NCBI GenBank assembly: GCA_964512225.1
Contig: CAZEKB010000017.1
Span: forward strand, 1 to 64,000
DNA from: CAZEKB01 sp964512225
GTDB taxonomy: Bacteria; Myxococcota_A; UBA796; UBA9615
DNA length: 64,000 nt
Direction: 5' to 3'
The translations under genes and the position numbers were made by a program. Below the pieces are notes generated by a model. It did no database searches. It saw only the letters and a list, made by a program, of their open reading frames with translations, and was not told where the DNA came from. Below, piece by piece: positions 43,792 through 53,074 of the stretch; positions within the stretch are counted from its first letter, which is position 1; the number at the start of each line of letters is the position of its first letter.

Positions 43792-44262
43792 GTGGGCGCG
43801 ACCTTCGATCCGGGGGCGGACGACGAGCCGATCACCGCGATCAACATCACGCCCATGGTCGACATCATGCTGGTGCTCCTGATCATCTTCATGGTCACCG
43901 CGTCCATCATCAACGCCCCCTCGATCAAGGTGGAGCTGCCGGACGCCGCCACGGGCGAAGAGACGGAGACCACGAACCTCGGCATCACCCTCGACCCCGA
44001 CGCCAACTGGTACCTCAACGGCGAGCCCACGACCGAGAAGGACGTGCGGGCCCTCATCCAGTCCGAGCAGAAGCTGGGAAACGACATCCAGGTCGCCATC
44101 GCGGCCGACGAGTCGGTCCGCCACGGCGAGTTCGTGAAGGTGATGGACGTCGTGCGTCAGGAGGGGGTGACGAAGTTCGCCGTGAACATCGATCACGCGA
44201 TGTCCCCCGCCGGGGTCGAACCCGCCCCCGAAGAGGCCCCCGAAGAGGCCCCGGCGAACTGA
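43792..44262 (+). CDS. exbD: ExbD/TolR-type proton channel protein
   Basis: A 156-residue protein with a cytosolic start, one membrane helix and a periplasmic domain. INITPMVDIMLVLLIIFMV carries the essential membrane Asp of ExbD/TolR. The periplasmic part ends with a Glu/Pro/Ala tail. GTG at 43792, three bases after the exbB stop, is preceded by GAGGG. Confidence 0.9.
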   Translation: MGATFDPGADDEPITAINITPMVDIMLVLLIIFMVTASIINAPSIKVELPDAATGEETETTNLGITLDPDANWYLNGEPTTEKDVRALIQSEQKLGNDIQVAIAADESVRHGEFVKVMDVVRQEGVTKFAVNIDHAMSPAGVEPAPEEAPEEAPAN

Positions 44263-44265
44263 TCG

Positions 44266-45084
44266 GTGCACTCGCAACCTCGACTCCGAGTCATCGAGGG
44301 CGGCGCGGCCGATGAGGCCCCGTCCGGGGACGGCCCCTCCCCGCCGAAGCGGGTGTTCGTCCCCGTCCAGCTCCCCGACGAGGAGCCTTGGTGGGACGGC
44401 AGCCTCGCGATCGGCCTGCTCCTCGCGCTCCTGGTGAACGGAGTGCTCGGCTGGTACGTCTTCCGATACCAGCCCGAGCTGGTCGAGGACGTCCTCGCCC
44501 CGCTCGAGTTCGTCCTCGTGGAGCCGCCGCCGGAGCCCGAGCCCGAGCCCGAGCCCGAGCCGACGCCCGTCCCGGTGGTGGAGAAGAAGAAGATCCCCGA
44601 CACGCCGCCGCCGACCATGACGGAGACGGCTCCCCCCCCCACCAACGAGCCGCCGCCCCCGCCGATCTTCGGGGTCAGCCTCAACTCGACCACCAAGGGC
44701 GGCTCCTTCAAGGCCCGCGTCGGCAATACGCTGATGAAGGAGGCCGAGAAGGAGATCACCGACCCGGAGGACGTGAGGGCGCTGCCGCGGGTCTCCTTCT
44801 CGCGCATCACCCAGGCGCCTCGGCTCATCCGGGACTACAAGGTGCCCGACTACCCGACCATCCCCTTCGAGGAGGGGATCGAAGGCACGGTCACCCTCAT
44901 GTTCACGGTCGACGAAGAGGGGCGACCGATCGACATCAAGGTCGTGCGGGGCGTGCACCCCGAGCTGGACGCCGCCGCGAGGGCCGCCCTCAAGAAGTTC
45001 AAGTACAAGCCCGGGCTCCAGGACGGCAAGCCCGTGATCACGACGGGCATGAGCCACAACTACACTTGGATCATCGAAGAATGA
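44266..45084 (+). CDS. tonB: TonB energy transducer
   Basis: A 272-residue TonB protein: a 46-residue cytoplasmic part, one membrane helix (about 47-66), a rigid Glu-Pro repeat (EPEPEPEPEP near 88) and a Pro-rich linker, then a TonB-C domain (about 190-272) with YPTIPFEEGIEGTVTLMFTV and DIKVVRG. It transfers ExbBD energy to the receptor encoded next. GTG start at 44266; the stop overlaps the receptor ATG (ATGA). Confidence 0.9.
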   Translation: MHSQPRLRVIEGGAADEAPSGDGPSPPKRVFVPVQLPDEEPWWDGSLAIGLLLALLVNGVLGWYVFRYQPELVEDVLAPLEFVLVEPPPEPEPEPEPEPTPVPVVEKKKIPDTPPPTMTETAPPPTNEPPPPPIFGVSLNSTTKGGSFKARVGNTLMKEAEKEITDPEDVRALPRVSFSRITQAPRLIRDYKVPDYPTIPFEEGIEGTVTLMFTVDEEGRPIDIKVVRGVHPELDAAARAALKKFKYKPGLQDGKPVITTGMSHNYTWIIEE

Positions 45085-48000
45085 TCCGACTGCTCCTCCT
45101 GCTGATCGTGCTCGCCCCCACGGCGGCGTACGCCCAGGAAGAGGAGCCGCCCCCGGCCGAAGAGGTGCCGCCCCCGGCCGAAGAGGAGGCGCCCCCGGCC
45201 GAAGAGGAGGCGCCGCCCGACCCCGTACCCGACGAGCCCCAGCCGTCGATCGCCCGCACGCCCGCGCTCCTGCAGTCCCCCTCCCCCGCCTACCCCGAAG
45301 AGGCGCTCGCTGCGGCGATCGAAGGACCGGCGGTGCTCCTGCTCGCGATCGACGCCGAGGGCGCGGTCACGTCGGTCGAGATCGTCCGCGATCCGGGGGC
45401 CGGCCTCGGATCGTCCGCCGCCGAGGCGCTGGCCGACGCCACCTTCGAGCCCCCGCCCGAAGGCGACGTGCCCTTCGATCTGCGGCGCTACTTCCACGTC
45501 GTGCGGTTCCTGCTCCCCGAAGACCGACGCCCGCCCGTCGATCCCGACGCCCCGCCCCCGCCCGAGCCGGGGCCCGAGCTCACGGAGATGCCCGCCCTCA
45601 CGCTGGAGGTGGAGGCCCCGTATCCCGAGATCGCCCAGGCCGCGGGCGTCCAGGGCCGGGCGCTGCTCGAGCTCGACGTCTCCGCCACGGGCACGATGGA
45701 CGCCGTCCGCCTCCTCGACGAGTCGCCCCGCGGCTGGGGGTTCGGCCTGCAAGCCGCGATCGCGGCCTGGCAGTTCCGCTTCTCCCCGGCGATGGCGGGA
45801 CCGGCGCCCGTCCCCGTGCGGATCACGTACACGTACTCGTTCACGCTCGAGGAGCAGGTCGTGCTCGAGGAGCCCGAGCTCCCCGAGGAGGGCGGGCCCC
45901 CGGACGCGACGGGGCCGGTCAACCTGCGGGGCGTCGTGCGCGAGCGAGGGTCGCGCCGGGCCGTCGGGGGCGCCACCGTCGTCGTCGAGTCCGCCGACGT
46001 CTCCACGCTCACCGGCGACGACGGCCTCTTCGAGTTCCGCGGACTCCCGCCGGGGCTGCACCGCGCCCTCGTGGTCGCGCCCGGCTTCCACCGCTTCGAG
46101 ACCGAGGAGGAGGTGCACCCGGGCGAGGCCACGGACGTCGTCTACTTCCTGCGGGAGAAGGCCGTCGGGATCCCCGAGACGATCGTCCGGGTGCGCAAGG
46201 AGAAGAAGGAGGTGACGCGGCGGTCGATCGCCATCGAGACGATCGAGCACATCCCGGGCACGTTCGGCGACCCGGTGCGCGTGATCCAGAACCTCCCCGG
46301 CGTCGCCCGATCTCCCTTCGACTTCGGCCTCCTGCTCGTGCGCGGCTCGGGCCCCGAAGACAGCGGGCCGCACATCGACGGGATCCGCGTCCCCCAGCTC
46401 TTTCACTTCGGGGGACTGCGCTCGATCATGACCCCGATCATGCTCGACTCCGTGGACTTCTATCCGGGGGGGTTCGGCGGTCGCTACGGGCGGCTCACCG
46501 GGGGGATCCTCGACGTCCGCACCCGCGACGAGTACGAGGAGTCGATCCACGGGCTCGTCCAGGCGGATCTCATCGACGCGTCGGCCGCGATCACCGGCTC
46601 GATCCCGCGCAAGGGGGGCGGCGAACCGGTCGGCGGGTTCGTGGTGGCCGCGCGCCGCTCGTACCTCGACATCGTGCTCCCCGCCATCACACCCGCGTCC
46701 CTCGACATCAGCCGGATCATCTTTCCGCGCTGGACCGACGTGCAGGGGAAGCTGACGCTGCGGCCGAACCCGATCGACACGGTGTCCGTGCTCGCCTACT
46801 ACTCCCAGGACCGGGCCGGGACCCGGATCGAAGACCCGGGATCGCCCACCCGCGAGTCGACCCAGGGCGACTTCTCGATCCAGACCGACTTCTGGCGCGC
46901 GGGGATGAACTGGCGGCGGCGCCCCAGCAAGACGTTCGTGAACGATCTCACGTGGTCCGTGGGCCAGGACGTCCAGGTCTACGGCGTGGGCCGGTTCGCG
47001 ACCTTCTCCGGCGAGGTGGTCTACGGGATGCTGCGGGACGAGGCCACGATCCGCGTCGACGACCACCTCTCGCTCGTCCTCGGCACCGACATCATCGCCT
47101 CGTACATCGACTTCTCCTTCGCGTTCGAGGCGCTCGACGTCCGCACCTTCGGGGACGATCCCAACACCGAGCGCGAGGCGCTGACGCTCGAGGACACGGT
47201 GTTTGCCTTCGCCCCCGCCGTCTTCGCCGAAGCCCGGGTGTCCCTGGCCGACGATCGGATCAAGCTGGTCCCGGGCATCCGGCCGGACGTGTACTGGGTC
47301 CCCGATCAGTTCGCCCTCGCCACCCTCGACCCTCGCTTCTCGTTCCGAATCACCCCCGATCCGAAGCGCCTGGTCGACATCAAGGGCTCTGTCGGGCTGT
47401 ACCACCAGAACCCGCAGCCCTACGAGATCCTCGACGTCACCGGCGATCCCGATCTGGCGGCCGAAGAGAGCATCCAGGTGACGGCGGGCGTCGAGGTGCG
47501 GTTCACGGACTGGCTCAGCCTCGACGTGCAGGGCTTCTACAAGCGCCTCGACAAGCTCGTCGTGTTCAGCACCCAGGGCACGCAGGAGGGGGGCAGCGAC
47601 GGCGCGTGGTCCAACAGCGGCGACGGCCACATCTACGGAGCCGAAGTCTTCCTGCGGTGGGAGTCGTTCAAGAACTTCGAGGGGTGGATCGCGCTCACCC
47701 TGCAGCGGAGCAAGCGCCGCGATCGACCCGACTGGGACTTCTACTGGTACGACTTCGACCAGCCCGTGATCCTCGACATCGTCGCGTCCTACAAGCTGCC
47801 CGCGGGCTTCCGCATCGGCGCGCGGTGGCGGTACGTGTCCGGCAACCCCGAGACGCCCGTCCAGGGCGCGATCTACGAAGCGGACGGCGACAGCTACATC
47901 GCCCTCAACGGCGACTACAACAGCCGGCGGCTGCCCGCCTTCCACGCGCTCGACATCCGGATCGACAAGGACATCAACTTCCGCCGCTGGAAGCTGACCT

Positions 48001-48134
48001 TCTATCTGGACATCCAGAACATCTACAACCGGAAGAACCCGGAGTCGACGATCTACAACTTCGACTACACCGAGAAGGACTTCCTGTACTCCCTGCCGAT
48101 CCTCCCCAACGTCGGCTTCAAGGCGCAGTTCTGA
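45081..48134 (+). CDS. TonB-dependent receptor with two N-terminal TonB-C-like domains
   Basis: A 1017-residue outer-membrane receptor. After the signal peptide (ends AAYAQ) comes an EEAPPAEE repeat, then two TonB-C-like modules (about 65-150, SPAYPEEALAAAIEGPAV; and about 175-260, APYPEIAQAAGVQGRALLELDV). A carboxypeptidase-regulatory-like Ig fold (about 275-355) precedes the plug (about 370-500, with LLVRGSGPEDSGPHIDGIRV) and a 22-strand-type barrel ending in KAQF. TonB-C folds normally belong to the energiser, so their place on the receptor is unusual, although similar fusions are known in myxobacteria. The imported compound is unknown. Confidence 0.88.
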   Translation: MIRLLLLLIVLAPTAAYAQEEEPPPAEEVPPPAEEEAPPAEEEAPPDPVPDEPQPSIARTPALLQSPSPAYPEEALAAAIEGPAVLLLAIDAEGAVTSVEIVRDPGAGLGSSAAEALADATFEPPPEGDVPFDLRRYFHVVRFLLPEDRRPPVDPDAPPPPEPGPELTEMPALTLEVEAPYPEIAQAAGVQGRALLELDVSATGTMDAVRLLDESPRGWGFGLQAAIAAWQFRFSPAMAGPAPVPVRITYTYSFTLEEQVVLEEPELPEEGGPPDATGPVNLRGVVRERGSRRAVGGATVVVESADVSTLTGDDGLFEFRGLPPGLHRALVVAPGFHRFETEEEVHPGEATDVVYFLREKAVGIPETIVRVRKEKKEVTRRSIAIETIEHIPGTFGDPVRVIQNLPGVARSPFDFGLLLVRGSGPEDSGPHIDGIRVPQLFHFGGLRSIMTPIMLDSVDFYPGGFGGRYGRLTGGILDVRTRDEYEESIHGLVQADLIDASAAITGSIPRKGGGEPVGGFVVAARRSYLDIVLPAITPASLDISRIIFPRWTDVQGKLTLRPNPIDTVSVLAYYSQDRAGTRIEDPGSPTRESTQGDFSIQTDFWRAGMNWRRRPSKTFVNDLTWSVGQDVQVYGVGRFATFSGEVVYGMLRDEATIRVDDHLSLVLGTDIIASYIDFSFAFEALDVRTFGDDPNTEREALTLEDTVFAFAPAVFAEARVSLADDRIKLVPGIRPDVYWVPDQFALATLDPRFSFRITPDPKRLVDIKGSVGLYHQNPQPYEILDVTGDPDLAAEESIQVTAGVEVRFTDWLSLDVQGFYKRLDKLVVFSTQGTQEGGSDGAWSNSGDGHIYGAEVFLRWESFKNFEGWIALTLQRSKRRDRPDWDFYWYDFDQPVILDIVASYKLPAGFRIGARWRYVSGNPETPVQGAIYEADGDSYIALNGDYNSRRLPAFHALDIRIDKDINFRRWKLTFYLDIQNIYNRKNPESTIYNFDYTEKDFLYSLPILPNVGFKAQF

Positions 48135-49207
48135 TGCGACGTACGGCGATCTTCGGCCTCCTCGCGATCGCGCTGACCGGCTGCAACCTGCAGGCGCTCA
48201 CGCCCACGTCCGAGGTGATCCGCACCCGCGTCGCGGGCATCCGGGCGGCACCGTCGGAGATCGGCCTCGGCGAGGCCACCCTGCTGTCCGCCCTGCTCGT
48301 GCACCCCCCCGGCGATCGCCCCGACCTCGGCGCGGTCTGGTTCGCCTGCCTCGAAGCGGGCAACGCGCGCGGGTGCCTGTCGGTGGACTTCGAGGGCCTC
48401 GCGGGCGACGACGACGACTCCGCGGGCGGGGCCTTCGACCCCACGGCGTTCCAGTTCGGCGTGGGCGACACCTTCATCTACACCGCCCAGGGCCCCGACC
48501 TCGACGCCGCGTGGGCGGATCTCGAGCCCGAGGACCGCGTGGAGGGGCTCTCCGTCCTCGTCTCCGTCACGTACGTCGAGCGCACGAACACGGAGCTGGA
48601 GGAGATGCTCTTCGAGCTCGTGACCGCGCAGGGGACCGGCGACACGGACACCGTCGAAGAGATCGGGGCCGAGCTGCAGTCGCTCGTCGAGGACGGGATC
48701 CCGGCGGCGCGTCGGATCATCGTGTCCGACAAGTCGCTGGGCACCCCCGCTCCCCTCGATTGCGAGGCCGACGTCCTCGCTCCCAACGAGAACCCGGAGC
48801 TCCTGGGCGCCACGCTGCACTTCGACTCGGAGGGACGCGACAGCGGCTTCGCCCTCGGCTCGGTGACCTTCGTGGAGCCGGGGACGTCCCTCGTCCTGCG
48901 GCCGCGGCCCGCGTTCGGGGTGGCCGAGGACTACCTCTACATCACGACGGATCTCGAGACCGAGTGCCGGCGGGAGACGCCCTGGTACGCCTGGCTCACC
49001 AACGGCGGGAGCGTGGGGCGCGACTACACGTTCACGGCCGACGAAGACGATCTCGACGAGGTCGCGGGCAGGCCCAAGATCAACACCCTGGAGCTCCCCC
49101 CTCGGGACGAGTTCCCGGAGATCCTGACGCTGTGGCTGGTGGTCCGCGATCGCCGCGGGGGCCTGGACTGGCAGGAGCTGAGCTTCGTCGCGCTGGATCC
49201 GCCCTAG
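48134..49207 (+). CDS. Putative lipoprotein of the TonB operon
   Basis: A 357-residue protein with signal MRRTAIFGLLAIALTGC (Cys17). It contains a DDDDSAGG acidic patch and several Cys (FACLEAGNARGCLS). The family is not recognised; it may be the surface partner of the receptor, as SusD-like or accessory lipoproteins are. Start and stop codons of the pair share one base (TGATG). A repeat cluster begins four bases after the stop. Confidence 0.78.
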   Translation: MRRTAIFGLLAIALTGCNLQALTPTSEVIRTRVAGIRAAPSEIGLGEATLLSALLVHPPGDRPDLGAVWFACLEAGNARGCLSVDFEGLAGDDDDSAGGAFDPTAFQFGVGDTFIYTAQGPDLDAAWADLEPEDRVEGLSVLVSVTYVERTNTELEEMLFELVTAQGTGDTDTVEEIGAELQSLVEDGIPAARRIIVSDKSLGTPAPLDCEADVLAPNENPELLGATLHFDSEGRDSGFALGSVTFVEPGTSLVLRPRPAFGVAEDYLYITTDLETECRRETPWYAWLTNGGSVGRDYTFTADEDDLDEVAGRPKINTLELPPRDEFPEILTLWLVVRDRRGGLDWQELSFVALDPP

Positions 49208-49210
49208 CCG

Positions 49211-49316
49211 GGTGCTGGAGAACGCCTCCCCTCGACCCTGGAGGGCTCGCCCCGCCCCGGCTCCGCTCGCTCCCTGACGCCGCGCGGGGCGACCCTCCAG
49301 GCGGGTCGGCTCCTTC
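49211..49316 (+). repeat. Long direct repeat, copy 1 (imperfect inverted-arm element)
   Basis: This 106-bp segment recurs at 49459-49562 with about 93 percent identity by eye and a 4-bp length difference. Within it, CGACCCTGGAGGGCTCGCCCC near the left is roughly complementary to GGGGCGACCCTCCAGG near the right, so it can fold as a long hairpin. It begins just after a lipoprotein stop codon. Confidence 0.85.
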
Positions 49317-49342
49317 GTGGGCTCCGAGACCGATCTCGGCAG

Positions 49343-49440
49343 GCGGCAAGAACTCGGCTGTTTCACCGAACCGGGCCCGTTCTTGCCGGTTCTGCGGCAA
49401 GAACTCGGCTGTTTCACCGAACCGGGCCCGTTCTTGCCGG
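49343..49440. repeat. Tandem pair of 47-bp palindromic units
   Basis: Two identical 47-bp units occupy 49343-49389 and 49394-49440, separated by TTCT. Each has the terminal inverted repeats CGGCAAGAAC and GTTCTTGCCG, with a smaller internal inverted pair (TCGG/CCGA). The layout resembles REP/BIME or REPIN elements and lies exactly between the two longer direct repeats. Confidence 0.9.
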
Positions 49441-49458
49441 GGCGCCCCCGCTGGCAGC

Positions 49459-49562
49459 GGTGCTGAAGAACGCCTCCCCTCGACCCTGGAGGGCTCGCCC
49501 CACCGCGGCTCCGCGCTCCCTGACGCCGCGCGGGGCGACCCTGCAGGCGGGTCGGCTCCTTC
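49459..49562 (+). repeat. Long direct repeat, copy 2
   Basis: A 104-bp second copy of the element at 49211-49316, with the same CTCGACCCTGGAGGGCTCGC and GGGTCGGCTCCTTC ends and the same direction. A few substitutions, such as CTGCAGG for CTCCAGG, show it is not a recent assembly duplication. Confidence 0.85.
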
Positions 49563-49632
49563 ATGTGTTTCGATCTGGTGCAGCCTCGGCGTCGGTGATC
49601 GACCGCTCCGCGGTCGTGTGATCCAATCGGTC

Positions 49633-49894
49633 ATGCGCGGCAAGTCCCGACCCCAGGCCTCGATGTCGGCGCCGGCTTCGCTGGAGTCGTTGGTCCCACC
49701 GAGGCATCCGCTCAGGGGCTTGGCGGCCGACGCGAGCTACCAGGTGCGGAGTTTCGTCGAGGCCTGTCGGAAGCTGCGCGTCACGCCGCACCTCGCCAGC
49801 GGTCGGGGCAACTGCGCGATCGACGGCCGCACCACTCGTCGCTGCCGCCCACAACCTCCTGCGCATCTCCAGACTCGCACCCACCGGAGCCTGA
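49633..49894 (+). pseudogene. Decayed IS5-type transposase with internal deletions
   Basis: From the ATG at 49633 the frame reads MRGKSRPQASM then VPPRHPLR, the typical N-terminus of IS5/IS1182-like transposases. It jumps directly to VRSFVEACRKLRVTPH and CAIDGRTTR, which belong near the C-terminus, so some 250 residues are missing. Then, in another frame, LVAAAHNLLRISRLAPTGA and a TGA (49892-49894) match the transposase end (the usual AAAYNL block). Two deletions thus left a roughly 260-bp scar. It cannot be functional. The flanks 49563-49632 and 49895-50003 are non-coding and may be IS ends. Confidence 0.75.
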
Positions 49895-50003
49895 ACCCCA
49901 GGCCTGCGCACCGGGCAACCTGCTCGGCCGGCGGAGTCCTGCCCGACTGCTCCGCAGCGGGAGCTGTTCCAGCACCCTGCTGGCCGGCGGCCGTCTGCCG
50001 GGG

Positions 50004-50465
50004 CTACTTGTCGTCGTCGGACCGGCGGCCGACCCGGAAGGACGGCGAGACCGCGGTGGCGAAGTCCTGGCAGCGAGCCTGGCTCAGCGGGCGATCGTCG
50101 TTGCATCCCCACCCGAACGCGAGGGACAGGCGCCGCACGTCGCCCGAGCGTCCCGCCTCCTTGATCTCGAACTTCATCTCTGCGCCGGGCTCGATCTTGA
50201 CGGCGCGCCCCTCCGTGACGCAGGGCTCGCCCACGACGGGCTCGTACCTCTCGTCGTCGAGGCGCTCCGCGACCACCGCGCCGCAGCCGCCCACGTAGAT
50301 CGTTCCCGCGCGCTTGTTCGTGACGGTCGCCTCGACGACCTCCCCGGGCTCGTAGAGCGAGCGGCTCGTCTCCAACAGAACCTGGACGTCCTCGCTCCCC
50401 GCGAGGGACGGAGGCGCCAGGGCGACGGTGAGGGCGACGGCGGCCGAACAGAGGGAGAGACGCAT
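50004..50465 (-). CDS. Small exported protein with an Ig-like (BsuPI-like) domain
   Basis: A 153-residue protein. The start at 50465 gives a standard signal peptide (LSLCSAAVALTVALAPPSLAG). The mature domain (TSRSLYEPGEVVEATVTNKRAG, then KIEPGAEMKFEIKEAG) has the beta-sandwich pattern of intracellular proteinase inhibitor BsuPI-type or other Ig-like folds, with four Cys able to form disulfides. No function can be assigned. It diverges from the barrel operon at 50749. Confidence 0.65.
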   Translation of the reverse strand: MRLSLCSAAVALTVALAPPSLAGSEDVQVLLETSRSLYEPGEVVEATVTNKRAGTIYVGGCGAVVAERLDDERYEPVVGEPCVTEGRAVKIEPGAEMKFEIKEAGRSGDVRRLSLAFGWGCNDDRPLSQARCQDFATAVSPSFRVGRRSDDDK

Positions 50466-50575
50466 CAGGGACTCCGAGCGCTCGGATCGGAGGCCGCGCG
50501 CACCCGGAGGATAGGCGCAGGTCCACCCCCTCGTAAACGGCCGCCGCCGACGTCGAACAGCGGGGTTCCGGCGCC

Positions 50576-50605
50576 TTGACACTGCGTTCGGGCCGCTGCT
50601 ACAAA
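50576..50605 (+). promoter_or_regulatory. Strong promoter of the Nfs/Glt-like operon
   Basis: A perfect TTGACA (50576-50581) and TACAAA (50600-50605) are spaced 18 bp. The start is predicted near 50612, leaving a leader of about 137 nt before the first ATG at 50749. Confidence 0.65.
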
Positions 50606-50606
50606 C

Positions 50607-50748
50607 CCGACCGACTCGTGTAAGGAGCCGACACGACGAAGGTCGGCGCTACGGGCGGCGAGGTACCCCGCCCGTAAACCCCAAGAGGGGGTCCCCGGCA
50701 ATGAAAGGCACCGCTCGCCCGCGGGCGAGCGTAGGGTCTGGAGCGGCA
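50607..50748 (+). ncRNA. Structured 5' leader, candidate cis-regulatory RNA
   Basis: The leader can form a nested helix: CCGACC (50607-50612) with GGTCGG (50641-50646), enclosing CGTGT (50617-50621) with ACACG (50631-50635). A competing helix GCCGAC (50627-50632) with GTCGGC (50642-50647) excludes both. Downstream are TACGGGCG/CGCCCGTA (50650-50676), ACCCC/GGGGT (50678-50692) and a perfect 20-bp palindrome CGCTCGCCCGCGGGCGAGCG (50712-50731), which ends 17 bases before the ATG, close to the Shine-Dalgarno. It does not match the conserved cores of the riboswitches I know (c-di-GMP-I, cobalamin, TPP, ydaO). Confidence 0.45.
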
Positions 50749-51698
50749 ATGACGCGTTGGAGTTCTCTGTTGATCGCGCTTCTCGTGGCAGCCGCCGGGC
50801 TGTTGGGGACGCCTACGGCCGCGACGGCGCAGGGGGACGGCGACGAAGACATCATCGTTTCGACGCGCGCCCCCAAGGAGAAGAACCCTCCGAAAGTGCG
50901 GAACAAGTTCTTCTACAAGGGCGGCCGGCTCGAGATCACACCCCACTTCGGGTGGATCGCCACGAACCCGCTCAACACCGAGGTGCTCGCGGGTCTCCGG
51001 CTGACCTACCACTTCAACGAGCGGGTCGGGTTCGAGTTCGACGCGAACTACGCCTTCCTGGGGAAGGCCGCGAATACGAACAACCTCTCGCGCGCCGTGC
51101 TCAACCTCGCCACGCAGTCGGACCCGTCGTTCCACCTCGAGGCGACCGACGACGGCCTGACCCTCAGCGGCTCCCTCGTGTGGAGCCCGATGTACGGGAA
51201 GATCAACCCCTTCGGGCTCGCCGTCATCAACCTGGACTTCTTCTTCGTCCTCGGCGCCGGCTACACCAACCAGCAGGTCGAGATGCTCGCGGAGAGCAGC
51301 AACGAGCTCGGCCAGACGGTGGCGGTCCTCGGCATCCTCCCGGACGGTCTCGAGGCCAGCGAGGTCAATCACCTCTTCGAGTTCCACTTCGGCTTCGGCG
51401 CGAACATCTTCGTCACGAAGTTCTTCTCGCTGCGTCTCGAGGGGCGCCTGTACTTCACGTTCGACAACATCCTCGACTTCTCCACCGAGGAGTTCCGAGA
51501 GGCGAACACCGACATCCGCGGCGGCAACCGGTTCGGCGGAGCGGAGCGAGGCCCCCTCGCCAACCGCCTGGACTGCGACGACCTCGACTCGACCGCGGTG
51601 TGCCGTACCGAGTTCACCACCAACCTCGTCCTCGGACTCGGAGTCAGCTTCTGGGCCCCCGATCAGGACAAGGCTCGCGCCGCTCAGCAGCGGAGGCG

Positions 51699-51702
<4 letters not shown>
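50749..51702 (+). CDS. Outer-membrane beta-barrel protein, first of a tandem pair (Nfs/Glt-like)
   Basis: A 317-residue exported barrel. The ATG at 50749 follows GGAG and gives a proper signal peptide (SSLLIALLVAAAGLLG, ending TATAQ); an in-frame ATG at 50701 would add 16 residues including the palindrome. Mature strands include LEITPHFGWIATNPLN, LTYHFNERVGFEFDANYAFLG and FFFVLGAGYTN. It is clearly paralogous to the next gene (TPxxG.....YHxNxxxxxExxxAYL; YGKI; vINxDxxFxxGxG). The family is the myxobacterial outer-membrane barrel group found in Glt and Nfs clusters. The C-terminus is basic (AAQQRRR), not aromatic. Confidence 0.82.
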
Positions 51703-52960
<1,258 letters not shown>

Positions 52961-52990
52961 CCGATCCGAACCCCGCGCCTCGACGTATTG

Positions 52991-53036
52991 CTTACGTTGT
53001 TCTTACGTCGGCTCGGGTGTTCCCGACCCCTATAAT
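52991..53036 (+). promoter_or_regulatory. TATAAT box with upstream TTACGT direct repeats
   Basis: A perfect TATAAT at 53031-53036 lies 38 bp before the TPR gene ATG. No -35 hexamer stands at the right distance; instead CTTACGT occurs twice, at 52991-52997 and 53002-53008, 11 bp apart. Phased direct repeats over the -35 position suggest an activator-dependent internal promoter of the operon. Confidence 0.5.
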
Positions 53037-53074
53037 GCTCCGTTCGATTCGCCGCCCGTGCCCTGGGGACCCCG

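Noticed and set aside
43144..44262. AglRQS-like motor for the Glt/Nfs machine
   Set aside because: There is one ExbB and one ExbD, followed directly by tonB and a TonB receptor, so a nutrient-uptake role explains them better.
49080..49643. Minus-strand open frame across the repeat cluster
   Set aside because: It translates the repeats into repeated peptides, overlaps the end of a real gene and has no start signal.
49969..49983. Terminator for the small exported protein gene (CCAGCA/TGCTGG)
   Set aside because: The stem is only 6 bp with a 3-nt loop, has no U-run and lies inside probable IS debris.
50607..50748. c-di-GMP-I, cobalamin or TPP riboswitch in the operon leader
   Set aside because: None of the conserved core words of these classes is present; kept only as an unclassified structured leader.
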